64,000 bases of DNA from Bosea sp. Tri-49 (GTDB lineage: Bacteria > Pseudomonadota > Alphaproteobacteria > Rhizobiales > Beijerinckiaceae), in the NCBI RefSeq assembly GCF_003952665.1, contig NZ_CP017946.1, forward strand, positions 4,855,001 through 4,919,000. The letters run 5' to 3'. Below the pieces are notes generated by a model that made no database searches, was not told where the DNA came from, and was given only the letters and a program-made list of their open reading frames with translations. The position numbers and the translations under genes were made by a program. Each line of letters starts with the position of its first letter. Within the stretch, counting starts at the first letter, position 1. This document shows positions 43,627-52,953 of the stretch, in pieces.

Positions 43627-46600
43627 ATGCAAAGACTCGCCCGGACACGCCCTCTTGCTTTGCTGTCGACTTCGTCGCTGATCGCCTGTGCGTTCTACGC
43701 TGACACCGCCCTCGCGGGCTGCGGAGCGACCACTGCCGGAAACGATATTGTCGTCTGTGACGCCGGCACGGCGCCTGATCCGACTGCCGCGCCGATCAAC
43801 CTCCAGGCCGGCAATGACACGCTGACCGTCAACAGCGGCACCTATAGCGGCGGCATCACTGGCGGCGCCGGAACCAAGACCGTCACCTTCGCCGGGGGAA
43901 CCATCGCCAACTACACAAACGCTGACGGCACCAGCCTGATCACGCTGCCCGGCGGCAGCACTGTCACAGTGACGGGCGGTGTTACGACCGATGTCGGCGC
44001 CGACCGGTTCGAGATCAATGCCGGGACGGTCAACGGCGCCGTCAGCCAAGGCTTGGGCATCGACACTTTCGTCATGACTGGCGGTACGATCGGCTCGCTG
44101 GCGCAGGGCGACCAGCGCGACAGTTTCCTGATGACCGGGGGCACCATCGTCGGTGCCTTCGAGGACGGCGACGTCGCGACGATGAGCGGTGGCACGATCG
44201 GCCGCGTTGACATGAAGCTCGACAACAACATCTTCGACATGTCGGGCGGCCGGATCATCGGCAACCTGGTGGCGGGCTTCGGCAACGACACGATCACGGT
44301 CTCGGGCGGTTCGATCGGCGGCAATATCAGCGTCAGCGGCGGCACCGACAGCGTCACCGTGACGGGCGGGGCGATCGGTGGCGAGATCCGCATGAGCACC
44401 GGCACCGACACCTTCCTCTGGCAGGGGGGTGGCACGATCGGCGGCCTGATCGACATGGGCGATGGCAACGACACTGCGACGCTGCGCAATCTCGGCGATG
44501 CTCATGTCTCGGCGACGCAGCGGATCACCGGCGGCGACGGTACTGACCTCCTGGTGCTCGCCGGGGCCGGTCCCACGGCGATGAATGCGAGCCTGGTCAC
44601 CGGTTTCGAGCGGCTGAACAAGATCGAACCCGGTACGTGGACGCTGAGCGGTTCACTGACTGATTTTCAGACCGTCAACGTGCAGCAGGGCACGCTACGG
44701 CTGATCGGCGACAATTCCGCTTTCACGGGCCAGACGATCGTTGACCCGGCCGGCATCCTCGAAGGTCCGGCGCTGGGCATCACGCCGACCGTCACCAATA
44801 ACGGTCTGGTCCGCTTCACCCAGCCTGATGTCGGCACTTATGCCGGGGTGATCAGTGGCACCGGAGCGGTCGAGAAGACCGGCGCCGGCACGACGATCCT
44901 GACCGGCGCCAACACTTTTACCGGTGGCACCACCATCGCCCAGGGAACGCTACAGCTCGGCGCCGGCGGCACGAGCGGCAGCATCGTCGGCAATGTCACC
45001 AACAACGGCACGCTCGCCTTCAACCGCTCCGACGCGGTGACGTTCGCCGGTATCATCTCAGGGACTGGCGCGGTCACGCAGGTGGGGGCCGGCACGACGA
45101 TCCTGACCGGCAACAATACCTATATGGGCGGCACGACCATCGCCCAGGGAACGCTGCAACTCGGCGCCGGCGGCACCAGCGGCAGCATCGTCGGTGACGT
45201 CGTGAACAACGGCACGCTCGCCTTCAACCGTTCCGACGCAGTGACGTTCGCCGGCACGATCTCCGGAACCGGCGCGGTCTCGCAGGTGGGAGCCGGCACG
45301 ACGGTGCTGACCGGCACTAACACCTACACCGGGGGCACCACCATCGCCCAGGGAACGCTGCAACTCGGCGCCGGCGGCACGAGCGGCAGCATCGTCGGCA
45401 ATGTCACCAACAACGGTACGCTCGTCTTCAACCGCTCCGACGCGGTGACGTTCGCCGGCACCATCTCCGGAACCGGCGCGGTCACGCAGGTGGGGGGCGG
45501 CACGACGGTGCTGACCGGCACTAACACCTATACGGGCGGCACGACCATCGCCCAGGGAACATTGCAACTCGGCGCCGGCGGCACGAGCGGCAGCATCGTC
45601 GGCAATGTCACCAACAACGGCACGCTCGTCTTCAACCGCTCCAACGCGGTGACGTTCGCCGGTATCATCTCCGGAGCCGGCGCGGTCTCGCAGGTGGGTT
45701 CCGGTACGACGGTGCTGACCGGCAGCAACACCTATACGGGCGGCACGACCATCGCCCAGGGAACGCTGCAGCTTGGCGCCGGCGGCACGAGCGGCAGCAT
45801 CGTCGGCAATGTCACGAACAACGGTACGCTCGCCTTCAACCGTTCCGATCTTGTGACGTTCGCCGGCATCATCTCCGGAACCGGTGCGGTCACGCAGGAC
45901 GGCGCCGGCACGACGGTGCTGACCAGCGTCAACACCTATACCGGTGCGACGAATGTCACGGCCGGCACGCTAGCGATCGGCGATGCGGCCAATCGCGGTG
46001 CGGCGCTGGCGGGGGGCGGGCCTGTCTCGGTCTTCGCAGGCGCGACATTCGGCGGTTATGGCCGGGTCGCGGGCTCTGTGACGAATAATGGCCGGATCGC
46101 GGTGGCCGATGCGGTGGCCGCCTTTGCAGGTGGCGGCACGGGCAACTTCACGATCGCAGGCACGCTGACCAATGCGGGCCTCGCGCAGGTTGGCGGCGCC
46201 GGCGTCGGCAATACCCTGACCGTGTCCAATTATGTCGGGCACGGCGGCACCGTCGGGCTCAACACCTATCTCGGCAGCGACGGCTCGCCTTCGGACCTGC
46301 TGGTGATCAATGGCGGCACGGCAAGCGGGACCTCAGGGCTCGCGATCCGCAATGTCGGCGGGCCGGGCGGCGCCACGGCCGGGGACGGAATCCTGGTGGT
46401 CAATGCCATCAACGGCGCGACGACGAGCGCAGCCGCCTTCTCGCTTGCCGGACCGGTCGCGGCCGGCGCCTATGAATATATCCTGTTCCACGGCAGCACC
46501 ACCGGCGGATCGAGCGAGAACTGGTATCTGCGCAACACGGTCGTCGCGGAAACGGGTGGCTCGGATACGCAAGCCGCGCCGGGCTCGCCGCCGCTGCCCG

Positions 46601-47583
46601 ATGTACCAGCCGGCTCGGACCCCATTCCGCTCTATCGGCCGGAGGTCGCCGCCTACGCTGCTGTTCCGGCCATGGCGCGACGTCTCGGCGTGGCGACGCT
46701 CGGCACCTTCCATCAGCGGCGCGGCGAGCAGGGCCTGCTGGATGGCCAGGGCAGCTTCGCCGCCGGTTGGGGGCGGGTCTTCGGCGAACGGACGGAGCAG
46801 CGCTGGTCCGGAACCGTCGATCCGGAATTCGACGGCCGTATCTGGGGGCTGCAGACTGGCCTCGACCTCTATGGGATCGACCACCCGAGCGGCCACCGTG
46901 ACCGGTTCGGCCTGTTCTTCGGTTATGGGCGCGCCGAGGGCGACATCCGTGGTTTCGCCGTCGGCCAGCGGCGCAGCCCGGTCGGCAAGCTCACGCTCGA
47001 TTCGAAGAGTCTCGGAGCCTATTGGACGCATCTTGGCCCGACGGGGTGGTATGTCGATGCCGTGCTGATGCACAGCTGGCTCGATGGCGATGCGCGCTCA
47101 AATCGCGGCGTGCGCGGCGACATCGAGGGCAGCTCGGTGACCGCCTCGCTCGAGGGCGGTTATCCGATCGCGCTGGGTGCCGGCATCACGCTTGAACCAC
47201 AGGCGCAACTGATCTGGCAGCACCTGTCGCTGGATCGGATCCGTGACAGGTTCTCAGCCGTCGCCTTCGACAATGGCGACAGTCTGACGGGGCGGGTCGG
47301 CGCCCGTCTGCAGACGAGCTTCCTGTGGGGCTCCGCCGAGCTCCAGCCCTATCTGACGGCGAATCTCTGGCACAATTTTAGCCGTACGGACAAAGTCCTG
47401 TTCGATGCGACCGATGTGATCCCGACGCGATTCAAGGGAACTTCGCTCGAGGTCGGCGGTGGCGTGGTTGCCAAGATTACCGCCAATGTCAGCCTCTACG
47501 TGACCGGCGGCTATGTGACGGCGCTCGGCGACGACAAGGGCCACAGCCTGCGTGGCAATCTCGGATTGCGTGTCATCTGGTGA
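43627..47583 (+). CDS. autotransporter outer-membrane beta-barrel protein with tandem repeats
   Basis: This 1318-residue type Va autotransporter has a signal peptide (residues 1-30, ...FYADTALA before GCGATT). An N-terminal passenger part (~45-300) is made of short beta-helix repeats built on GGTIGG / SGGSIGG. Residues 421-760 hold five near-identical 68-residue passenger repeats of the PATR type (GTTVLTGTNTYTGGTTIAQG). A less regular stretch follows to ~1010. The C-terminal barrel (~1040-1318) contains GWGRVFGERTEQRWSG and ends LRGNLGLRVIW with a terminal aromatic residue, as barrels require. GAGGAGGGAAGT precedes the ATG. Likely an adhesin or surface fibre; the ligand is unknown. Confidence 0.93.
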   Translation: MQRLARTRPLALLSTSSLIACAFYADTALAGCGATTAGNDIVVCDAGTAPDPTAAPINLQAGNDTLTVNSGTYSGGITGGAGTKTVTFAGGTIANYTNADGTSLITLPGGSTVTVTGGVTTDVGADRFEINAGTVNGAVSQGLGIDTFVMTGGTIGSLAQGDQRDSFLMTGGTIVGAFEDGDVATMSGGTIGRVDMKLDNNIFDMSGGRIIGNLVAGFGNDTITVSGGSIGGNISVSGGTDSVTVTGGAIGGEIRMSTGTDTFLWQGGGTIGGLIDMGDGNDTATLRNLGDAHVSATQRITGGDGTDLLVLAGAGPTAMNASLVTGFERLNKIEPGTWTLSGSLTDFQTVNVQQGTLRLIGDNSAFTGQTIVDPAGILEGPALGITPTVTNNGLVRFTQPDVGTYAGVISGTGAVEKTGAGTTILTGANTFTGGTTIAQGTLQLGAGGTSGSIVGNVTNNGTLAFNRSDAVTFAGIISGTGAVTQVGAGTTILTGNNTYMGGTTIAQGTLQLGAGGTSGSIVGDVVNNGTLAFNRSDAVTFAGTISGTGAVSQVGAGTTVLTGTNTYTGGTTIAQGTLQLGAGGTSGSIVGNVTNNGTLVFNRSDAVTFAGTISGTGAVTQVGGGTTVLTGTNTYTGGTTIAQGTLQLGAGGTSGSIVGNVTNNGTLVFNRSNAVTFAGIISGAGAVSQVGSGTTVLTGSNTYTGGTTIAQGTLQLGAGGTSGSIVGNVTNNGTLAFNRSDLVTFAGIISGTGAVTQDGAGTTVLTSVNTYTGATNVTAGTLAIGDAANRGAALAGGGPVSVFAGATFGGYGRVAGSVTNNGRIAVADAVAAFAGGGTGNFTIAGTLTNAGLAQVGGAGVGNTLTVSNYVGHGGTVGLNTYLGSDGSPSDLLVINGGTASGTSGLAIRNVGGPGGATAGDGILVVNAINGATTSAAAFSLAGPVAAGAYEYILFHGSTTGGSSENWYLRNTVVAETGGSDTQAAPGSPPLPDVPAGSDPIPLYRPEVAAYAAVPAMARRLGVATLGTFHQRRGEQGLLDGQGSFAAGWGRVFGERTEQRWSGTVDPEFDGRIWGLQTGLDLYGIDHPSGHRDRFGLFFGYGRAEGDIRGFAVGQRRSPVGKLTLDSKSLGAYWTHLGPTGWYVDAVLMHSWLDGDARSNRGVRGDIEGSSVTASLEGGYPIALGAGITLEPQAQLIWQHLSLDRIRDRFSAVAFDNGDSLTGRVGARLQTSFLWGSAELQPYLTANLWHNFSRTDKVLFDATDVIPTRFKGTSLEVGGGVVAKITANVSLYVTGGYVTALGDDKGHSLRGNLGLRVIW
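44887..45906 (+). repeat. five tandem 204-bp repeats inside the autotransporter gene
   Basis: GGCACGACG marks the start of each unit at 44887, 45091, 45295, 45499 and 45703, giving an exact 204-bp period (68 codons). A sixth, partial unit begins at 45907 and diverges after about 20 codons, and a worn unit precedes the array. Unit length is a multiple of three, so gain or loss of copies keeps the frame. Confidence 0.95.
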
Positions 47584-47616
47584 GCTGCGCTGTCGCGAGA
47601 CGGTGGCGCGAACCTG

Positions 47617-48813
47617 TTACGAGCGTGCGCCCTTCGGCAACAGGAAGGTCAGAAGCCCGAAGGCCGGCAGCCAGGCGCAGAGGGCGAAGACCTGGATGAT
47701 GCCGATCTTGTCGGCGAGTGCGCCGAGCGCCGCCGCTGCCACGCCACCGAGGCCGAAGGCAAGGCCATAGAACAGCCCGCCGACCAGCCCGACCCGGTGC
47801 GGCACCAGGTCGATCGCGTAGATCAGGATCGCCGAGAAGGCGCTCGCCATGATGAAGCTGATGACGACGCTCAGGATCACGGTCCAGGTGAGGTCGGCAT
47901 AGGGCAGAGCGAGCGCGAAGGGCAGGCTGCCCAGGATCGACAGCCAGATCACGCGGTGGCGGCCGATCCGGTCGCCGATCATGCCGCCGATGATCACGCC
48001 GACGGCGCCGACGACAAGATAGAGAAAGAGCAGGATCTGCGAGAGCTGCAGCGAAACCTGGAAGCGCTCGATGAGGTAGAAGGTGTAGTAGGAGGTGAAG
48101 GAGGCCGTATAGGCGTTCTTCGAGAACAGGATGACGATCAGCACCGCCATTGCCAGCAGGACGCGGCGGCGCGGCATGCCATGCGAGGCGACGTCTTCCG
48201 CATGGCTTTTCGAAGCGACCTGCTCGCGGCGGAAGGCGGTATAGCGCGCGCCGATCCAGGCCATCAGCATCATGGCGACGAGCACGATGCCGGAAAACCA
48301 GGACAGGCTCTCCTGGCCGTTGGGCACCACGACGGCAGCGGCGAGCAGCGGGCCGATCGCATAGCCGGCATGGCCGCCGACCTGGAAGACGCCCTGCGCC
48401 AGACCCTGCCGGCCGGCGGCGGCATGGCGGGCCATGCGCGTGGCTTCGGGATGGAATACGGCCGAGCCGGTACCGACCAGCGCCGCCGCGATCAGCACCA
48501 TCGGGTAGCTGTGGGCGAAGGCAAGCGAGAGCAGGCCGGCCAGCGTCGCGCCCATGCCGGCGACCATCGCATAGGGCCAGGGCTTCTTGTCGGTCAGGTA
48601 GCCGAGGATCGGCTGCAGCAGCGAGGAGGTGACCTGGAAAGCCAGCGTGATCAGGCCGATCTGCACGAAGTCGAGCTGATAGGTGTCCTTGATCAGCGGG
48701 TAGACCGCCGGGATCATCGACTGGATCAGGTCGTTGAGCAGATGGGCGACACTGAGCGCCATCAGGACCGGCATCAGCGGGCGGGAAGCGCTCGGCAGGG
48801 GGATCGTCGTCAT
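47617..48813 (-). CDS. MFS transporter, fosmidomycin-resistance (Fsr) type
   Basis: This 398-residue major-facilitator protein has twelve helices. The Fsr-like pattern includes AHLLNDLIQSMIPAVYPLIK near residue 22, LDFVQIGLITLAFQVTSSLL, GTGSAVFHPEATRMA near residue 105 and a second-half GGMIGDRIGRHRVIW near residue 265. Members export fosmidomycin or other small molecules, though many have unknown substrates. I chose ATG 48813 as the start of conserved sequence. It lies 95 bases after the GntR gene on the same strand and is convergent with the autotransporter. A paralogue is at 61534-62739. Confidence 0.88.
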   Translation of the reverse strand: MTTIPLPSASRPLMPVLMALSVAHLLNDLIQSMIPAVYPLIKDTYQLDFVQIGLITLAFQVTSSLLQPILGYLTDKKPWPYAMVAGMGATLAGLLSLAFAHSYPMVLIAAALVGTGSAVFHPEATRMARHAAAGRQGLAQGVFQVGGHAGYAIGPLLAAAVVVPNGQESLSWFSGIVLVAMMLMAWIGARYTAFRREQVASKSHAEDVASHGMPRRRVLLAMAVLIVILFSKNAYTASFTSYYTFYLIERFQVSLQLSQILLFLYLVVGAVGVIIGGMIGDRIGRHRVIWLSILGSLPFALALPYADLTWTVILSVVISFIMASAFSAILIYAIDLVPHRVGLVGGLFYGLAFGLGGVAAAALGALADKIGIIQVFALCAWLPAFGLLTFLLPKGARS

Positions 48814-48908
48814 GCCCCGACGCTTGCCTCCGCATGTCAGCGCGGTCAATCGCTCGGCGAAGCACCCGGCGCATGCCGGCCATCACGCCGAAGCTGGGCG
48901 GCATCAGT

Positions 48909-49580
48909 CTAGCGCGGGGGGACAGGATTGCTCTGGAGCCTCTTCGCCAAGGCCTGGCCTGCGTTGAGGATATGCGCTTCCAGGGTCCGCGCCGCCTCTT
49001 CGATCCTGCCCGCCACAAGATGATCGAGAATTTGCCGGTGCTCTGAATCGGAGCGCGGCTGCCAAGCCAAGTCTCGCCAGGTCGCGAACAGGAAGCGCGC
49101 CGAGGTGCGGTGCAGATCGTCGATGGTCGCGAGCAGCCGCTTCATGCGGCAGGACGCCGTGATCGCGCGGTGGAAGCGTTCGTTTGCGCGCTGCCAGACC
49201 AGCAGTTCCCCGCTCGCTTCAGCTTCGGCAAGGGCTGCGGCGGCCTCATCCAGATCGGCTGCCGTCAACCGAGCAAAACCCTGGCGCAACGCCAGCGCCT
49301 CCAGTGCCGCCCGCATCGTCGTGACTTCGAGCACGAGGTCGGGTTCGAGCGGGGCGACACGGACCCCGCGCCGCGGCTCGCTGACCAGCAATCCTTGCGC
49401 TTCGAGCGTGCGGAAGGCCTCGCGGACCGGCACATGGCTCGCGCCGAACTCGGCGGCGACATGGTCCTGCCGCACCGGCGCGCCGGGTGCCAGCGCCCCC
49501 GTGACGATGCGCTGCGCCAGGCTGCGCGCGATGCGCCCCGCGAGCGAGTGATCGCTGTCGCTCTGGTCTTGCAAGCTCAT
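48909..49580 (-). CDS. GntR-family transcriptional regulator (FadR/FCD subfamily)
   Basis: This 223-residue regulator has an N-terminal winged helix (about residues 10-75; LAQRIVTGALAPGAPVRQDH, then EFGASHVPVREAFRTLEAQGLL) and a C-terminal FCD ligand domain (~85-210; ERFHRAITASCRMKRLLATI). FCD regulators respond to organic acids or amino-acid derivatives. It is divergent from an aminotransferase gene, with overlapping inverted repeats in the 44-base gap, so it probably controls that gene and itself. ATG 49580 starts the conserved part; the frame is open further upstream. Confidence 0.9.
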   Translation of the reverse strand: MSLQDQSDSDHSLAGRIARSLAQRIVTGALAPGAPVRQDHVAAEFGASHVPVREAFRTLEAQGLLVSEPRRGVRVAPLEPDLVLEVTTMRAALEALALRQGFARLTAADLDEAAAALAEAEASGELLVWQRANERFHRAITASCRMKRLLATIDDLHRTSARFLFATWRDLAWQPRSDSEHRQILDHLVAGRIEEAARTLEAHILNAGQALAKRLQSNPVPPR

Positions 49581-49586
49581 GGTCTG

Positions 49587-49610
49587 TATGATTTCATAGA
49601 TAATATATGA
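49587..49610. promoter_or_regulatory. overlapping inverted repeats, candidate GntR operator
   Basis: TATGA-TT-TCATA at 49587-49598 is a perfect inverted repeat, and its right arm also pairs with a third arm in TCATA-GATAATA-TATGA (49594-49610). Three equal half-sites thus lie in an AT-rich 44-base gap between the divergent regulator and aminotransferase genes. Confidence 0.5.
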
Positions 49611-49624
49611 TTTAAGGTGTCCAT

Positions 49625-50791
49625 ATGCTCCGCCAACGACCGTCACGCCTGCGCCATATCGCCGGAATCGGCGTCGACCGCATGGGATCAATCGCCGATG
49701 CTTCGGGCAAGGATTTCCTGCGGTTGGAGAATCTCGACACCGACATCCCTCCCGATCCCGCGGCGATCGCGCGCACGGTACGCGCCGCCAGCGAGGATGC
49801 CCACAACAGCTATCTGCCCTTCATTGGCCAGGCGCGCTTGCGCGAGATCGCGGTGCGGCATGTCTCGGCGCTGGCGGGGGTGAGCTATAGTGGCGAGCGC
49901 AATTGCGTGATCTCGGCCGGCGGTCTCTCCGGCATCCTCAATGTGCTGCTGGCGACGATCGAGGTCGGCGACGAGGTGATCGTCACCGATCCGACCTATG
50001 CCGGGCTGATCAACCGTGTGCGGCTTGCAGGCGGGGTGCCGCGCTTCACGCCCTTCATCTTCGAGCCGGGCGGCGAATGGCGGCTCGATCGCGAGGCGTT
50101 GCGTGCCAGCATCGGGCCGAAGACCACGGCGATGCTGCTGATGTCGCCGTCTATGCCTTCCGGCGGCTGCCTCGACGCCGGCGACTGGGCGCTCGTAGCC
50201 GAGCTCTGCGTCGCGCACGACCTGCTGCTGATCGTCGACACGGCGATGGAGCGGCTGGTCTTCGACGGCCGCCCGGTGCTGCATCCGGCCGGGCTGCCCG
50301 GCATGGCGGAGCGGACGATCACGGTCGGCTCCTCCGCCAAGGAGCTGCGCATGATCGGTTGGCGCGTCGGCTGGATCGTGGCGCCGGAGGCGCTCATGCC
50401 CGATCTGGTCGCCGTGTCGCTGGCCAATGTCGTCGTGCCGGTGGGCATCGGGCAGGACGCGGTGGCGGCTGCGCTGGAGAACTCCGCGACGACGCTGACG
50501 CCTTATGTCGACGAACTGCAGGCGCGGCGCGATTGCGTGCTGGAGGAACTGCGCGGCCTGCCGGTCGGAGTCCCCGGCGGCGGCTGGTCGCTGCTACTGC
50601 GCGTCTCGGATTTCGGGCTCGACGGGGCGGCGATGTCTGAGAAGCTGCTAGCCCAGGGCGTCTGCGCCACCTCCATGGCCGGCTGGGGCGAGACGCATGG
50701 CGCGCAATACATCCGCTTCGTCTACGCCAATGAGCCGGTTGCACGCCTGCGCGGGCTGGGCGACCGCGTTCGCGCGGCGCTTGGCCTGTAG
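49625..50791 (+). CDS. pyridoxal-phosphate aminotransferase, class I/II
   Basis: This 388-residue fold-type I aminotransferase shows NSYLPFIGQARLREIAVRH near residue 60, ISAGGLSGILNVLLATIEVGDEVIVTDPTY near residues 96-125 (written here in part), VDTAMERLVFDG with the cofactor Asp near residue 205, and the PLP lysine Lys239 in VGSSAKELRMIGWRVGW. AAGG lies eight bases before the ATG. It transfers an amino group to a 2-oxo acid; the specific substrate is not readable. Divergence from the GntR regulator suggests inducible amino-acid use. Confidence 0.88.
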   Translation: MLRQRPSRLRHIAGIGVDRMGSIADASGKDFLRLENLDTDIPPDPAAIARTVRAASEDAHNSYLPFIGQARLREIAVRHVSALAGVSYSGERNCVISAGGLSGILNVLLATIEVGDEVIVTDPTYAGLINRVRLAGGVPRFTPFIFEPGGEWRLDREALRASIGPKTTAMLLMSPSMPSGGCLDAGDWALVAELCVAHDLLLIVDTAMERLVFDGRPVLHPAGLPGMAERTITVGSSAKELRMIGWRVGWIVAPEALMPDLVAVSLANVVVPVGIGQDAVAAALENSATTLTPYVDELQARRDCVLEELRGLPVGVPGGGWSLLLRVSDFGLDGAAMSEKLLAQGVCATSMAGWGETHGAQYIRFVYANEPVARLRGLGDRVRAALGL

Positions 50792-50824
50792 TCGCTGGTT
50801 CAATCGGCGAGGTCGGCTGCCTGT

Positions 50825-51811
50825 TCAGGCGACGGCGACGCCGAAGCGGCGGCGGTAGTCGGCCGGGGCGAGCCCGGTGATGCGCTGGAACAGCTTGCGG
50901 AAGGCCGAGGCGTCCTCATAGCCGACATCCCAGGCGATCTGCGCAACCGGGCGGCGGCTCAGTTCCAGCGCTTCGCGCGCCTTGGCGATCCGGACCTGCT
51001 GGGCATATTCGGTCGGCCGCAGGCCCGTCGCCTTGCGGAAGCGACGCAGGAAGGTGCGCTCCTCTAAGCCCGCCCGCTTTGCCAGCGCCGGCACGTCGTG
51101 ATCCCGCGCCCCGCTCGCCTGCAGCCAGTGCTGCACCTTCAGGATCGCGGCGTCGCCATGGTCGAGCCGCGGCACGAAATGGCTGTAGGGCTGCTGCGTA
51201 CGCCCGGGCGGATCGATCAACAGGAAGCGCGCGGTCTCCAGCATCACGCTCGGTCCGAGCAGGCGCTCGACCAGCGTCAGGCCGAGATCGGTCCAGGCCA
51301 GGATGCCGCCGGCGGTGATGAGGTCGCCATCGTCGATCACCATGCGGTCGGTATCGACTTTCGCGGCCGGAAAGCGTGCCGCCAATTCCTTGGCGAAGGC
51401 CCAGTGCGTCGTCGCCTCGCGGCCCTCCAGCAGCCCGGCCTCGCCGAGCAGGAAGGCGCCGGCGCAGACCGAGCATAGCGTCGTGCCCTCGCCATGGCGC
51501 TCGGCGAGCCACGTTGCGAGGCCGTTCATCGGCTGCATCTTTGCCGGCATGATCAGGCTGGGCGGCGCGATCAGGTGGCTCGGATCATGCGCAGGGCCGG
51601 GATGGCTGTCGAAGACGCACTCCACATTGGCGCCATCTGCGGTCTGGCTCCAATGGCTGATGCGGATGACGGGCGCGTCCGGTCCGGCGCGCTCCCGGCT
51701 CATCTCCCCAGCGATCCGGAACAGGTCGGTCAGCCCGTAGACGGCCGCGAGCTGCACATCCGGATAGAGCAGGAGCCCGATCTCTGCGACAATCTGCTTG
51801 CCCGTCGTCAT
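50825..51811 (-). CDS. GlxA-family transcriptional regulator (DJ-1/PfpI + AraC HTH)
   Basis: This roughly 328-residue regulator has an N-terminal DJ-1/PfpI-like domain (about 8-180; IGLLLYPDVQLAAVYGLTDL, and CSVCAGAFLLGEAGLLEGRE with the elbow cysteine) and a C-terminal AraC helix-turn-helix pair (~225-325; GLEERTFLRRFRKATGLRPT, then VAQIAWDVGYEDASAFRKLF). Such proteins activate catabolic or stress genes. It is divergent from the alpha/beta hydrolase gene, a likely target. ATG 51811 was chosen because the domain begins there; ATG 51859 is possible. Confidence 0.88.
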   Translation of the reverse strand: MTTGKQIVAEIGLLLYPDVQLAAVYGLTDLFRIAGEMSRERAGPDAPVIRISHWSQTADGANVECVFDSHPGPAHDPSHLIAPPSLIMPAKMQPMNGLATWLAERHGEGTTLCSVCAGAFLLGEAGLLEGREATTHWAFAKELAARFPAAKVDTDRMVIDDGDLITAGGILAWTDLGLTLVERLLGPSVMLETARFLLIDPPGRTQQPYSHFVPRLDHGDAAILKVQHWLQASGARDHDVPALAKRAGLEERTFLRRFRKATGLRPTEYAQQVRIAKAREALELSRRPVAQIAWDVGYEDASAFRKLFQRITGLAPADYRRRFGVAVA

Positions 51812-51931
51812 GCTGTCAGTTTTGCCCCGCTGATTGTCGGTTCCGCCAAGCGGCAGCATGCACCGCCACGCCTATAACCGTCCACATCGAAGGGCGACGA
51901 TCCTGCCGCCCGAAGCCTAAGGAAGCGACAG

Positions 51932-52762
51932 ATGAGCACGATCACCACCAGGGACGGCACCGAGATCTTCTACAAGGACTGGGGCTCGAAGGACGCACAA
52001 CCGATCGTCTTCCACCATGGCTGGCCGCTCAGCGCCGACGATTGGGACAACCAGATGCTGTTCTTCCTGCATCAGGGTTTTCGGGTGATCGCGCATGACC
52101 GCCGCGGCCACGGTCGCTCCAGTCAGACCGCGACCGGCAACGAGATGGACACCTACGCCGCCGACGTCGCCGAGCTCGCCGCCCATCTGAACCTCAAGAA
52201 CGCCGTCCATATCGGCCATTCCACCGGCGGCGGCGAGGTTGCCCACTATGTCGCCCGGGCTGAAGCTGGCCGCGTCGCCAAGGCGGTGCTGATCGGCGCG
52301 GTGCCGCCAGTCATGGTCAAGTCCGAGAAGAACCCCGGCGGCCTGCCGATCGAGGTCTTCGATGGCTTCCGCGCCGCGCTCGTTGCCAACCGCGCCCAGT
52401 TCTATGTCGACGTTCCCGCCGGCCCGTTCTACGGCTTCAATCGCGAAGGCGCCAAGGTCTCGCAGGGCGTCGTCGACAATTGGTGGCGGCAGGGCATGAT
52501 GGGCGGCACCAAGGCACACTACGACTGCATCAAGGCCTTCTCGGAAACCGACTTCACCGAGGATCTCAAGGCGATCGAGGTGCCGGTACTGGTGATGCAT
52601 GGCGACGACGACCAGATCGTCCCCTATGCCGACTCGGCGCCGCTCGCGGTCAAGCTGCTCAGGAACGGCACGCTGAAGACCTATGCCGGCCTGCCGCACG
52701 GCATGTGCACCACCCATCCCGAGGTGATCAACGCCGACCTGCTCGCCTTCATCAAGGGCTGA
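51932..52762 (+). CDS. alpha/beta hydrolase, non-haem chloroperoxidase-like
   Basis: This 276-residue hydrolase has the start [20 protein letters not shown], the oxyanion region [14 protein letters not shown], the nucleophile Ser97 in [13 protein letters not shown], the acid in [10 protein letters not shown] near residue 230 and the histidine in [12 protein letters not shown] near residue 255. This layout is that of cofactor-free haloperoxidase/esterases, which make peracids or hydrolyse esters. There is no signal peptide. AAGGAAG precedes the ATG. It is divergent from the GlxA-type regulator. Confidence 0.9.
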   Translation: MSTITTRDGTEIFYKDWGSKDAQPIVFHHGWPLSADDWDNQMLFFLHQGFRVIAHDRRGHGRSSQTATGNEMDTYAADVAELAAHLNLKNAVHIGHSTGGGEVAHYVARAEAGRVAKAVLIGAVPPVMVKSEKNPGGLPIEVFDGFRAALVANRAQFYVDVPAGPFYGFNREGAKVSQGVVDNWWRQGMMGGTKAHYDCIKAFSETDFTEDLKAIEVPVLVMHGDDDQIVPYADSAPLAVKLLRNGTLKTYAGLPHGMCTTHPEVINADLLAFIKG

Positions 52763-52953
52763 TGCGAAGTGGTGGGGCAGAGTCATCGGCCCCACCCGCT
52801 TGATAGGATTGCCGGTACGGTCGTTGCAGTGGCCTGCCGGCGATCTTTTTGCGTGAGATTCCGATGGTCTGCCGGCCATAGGCTGCGAACGGGCTGGCGA
52901 TGACGAGGCGCAGCGCTTAACGGGTTTCCAATCACAATCCCGAAGCGCGTCCC

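Noticed and set aside
44887..45906. Regular repeats considered as a CRISPR array or as a set of four 67-codon minus-strand genes
   Set aside because: The period is 204 bp without unique spacers and keeps the frame of the autotransporter. The minus-strand frames exist only because the repeat is copied.
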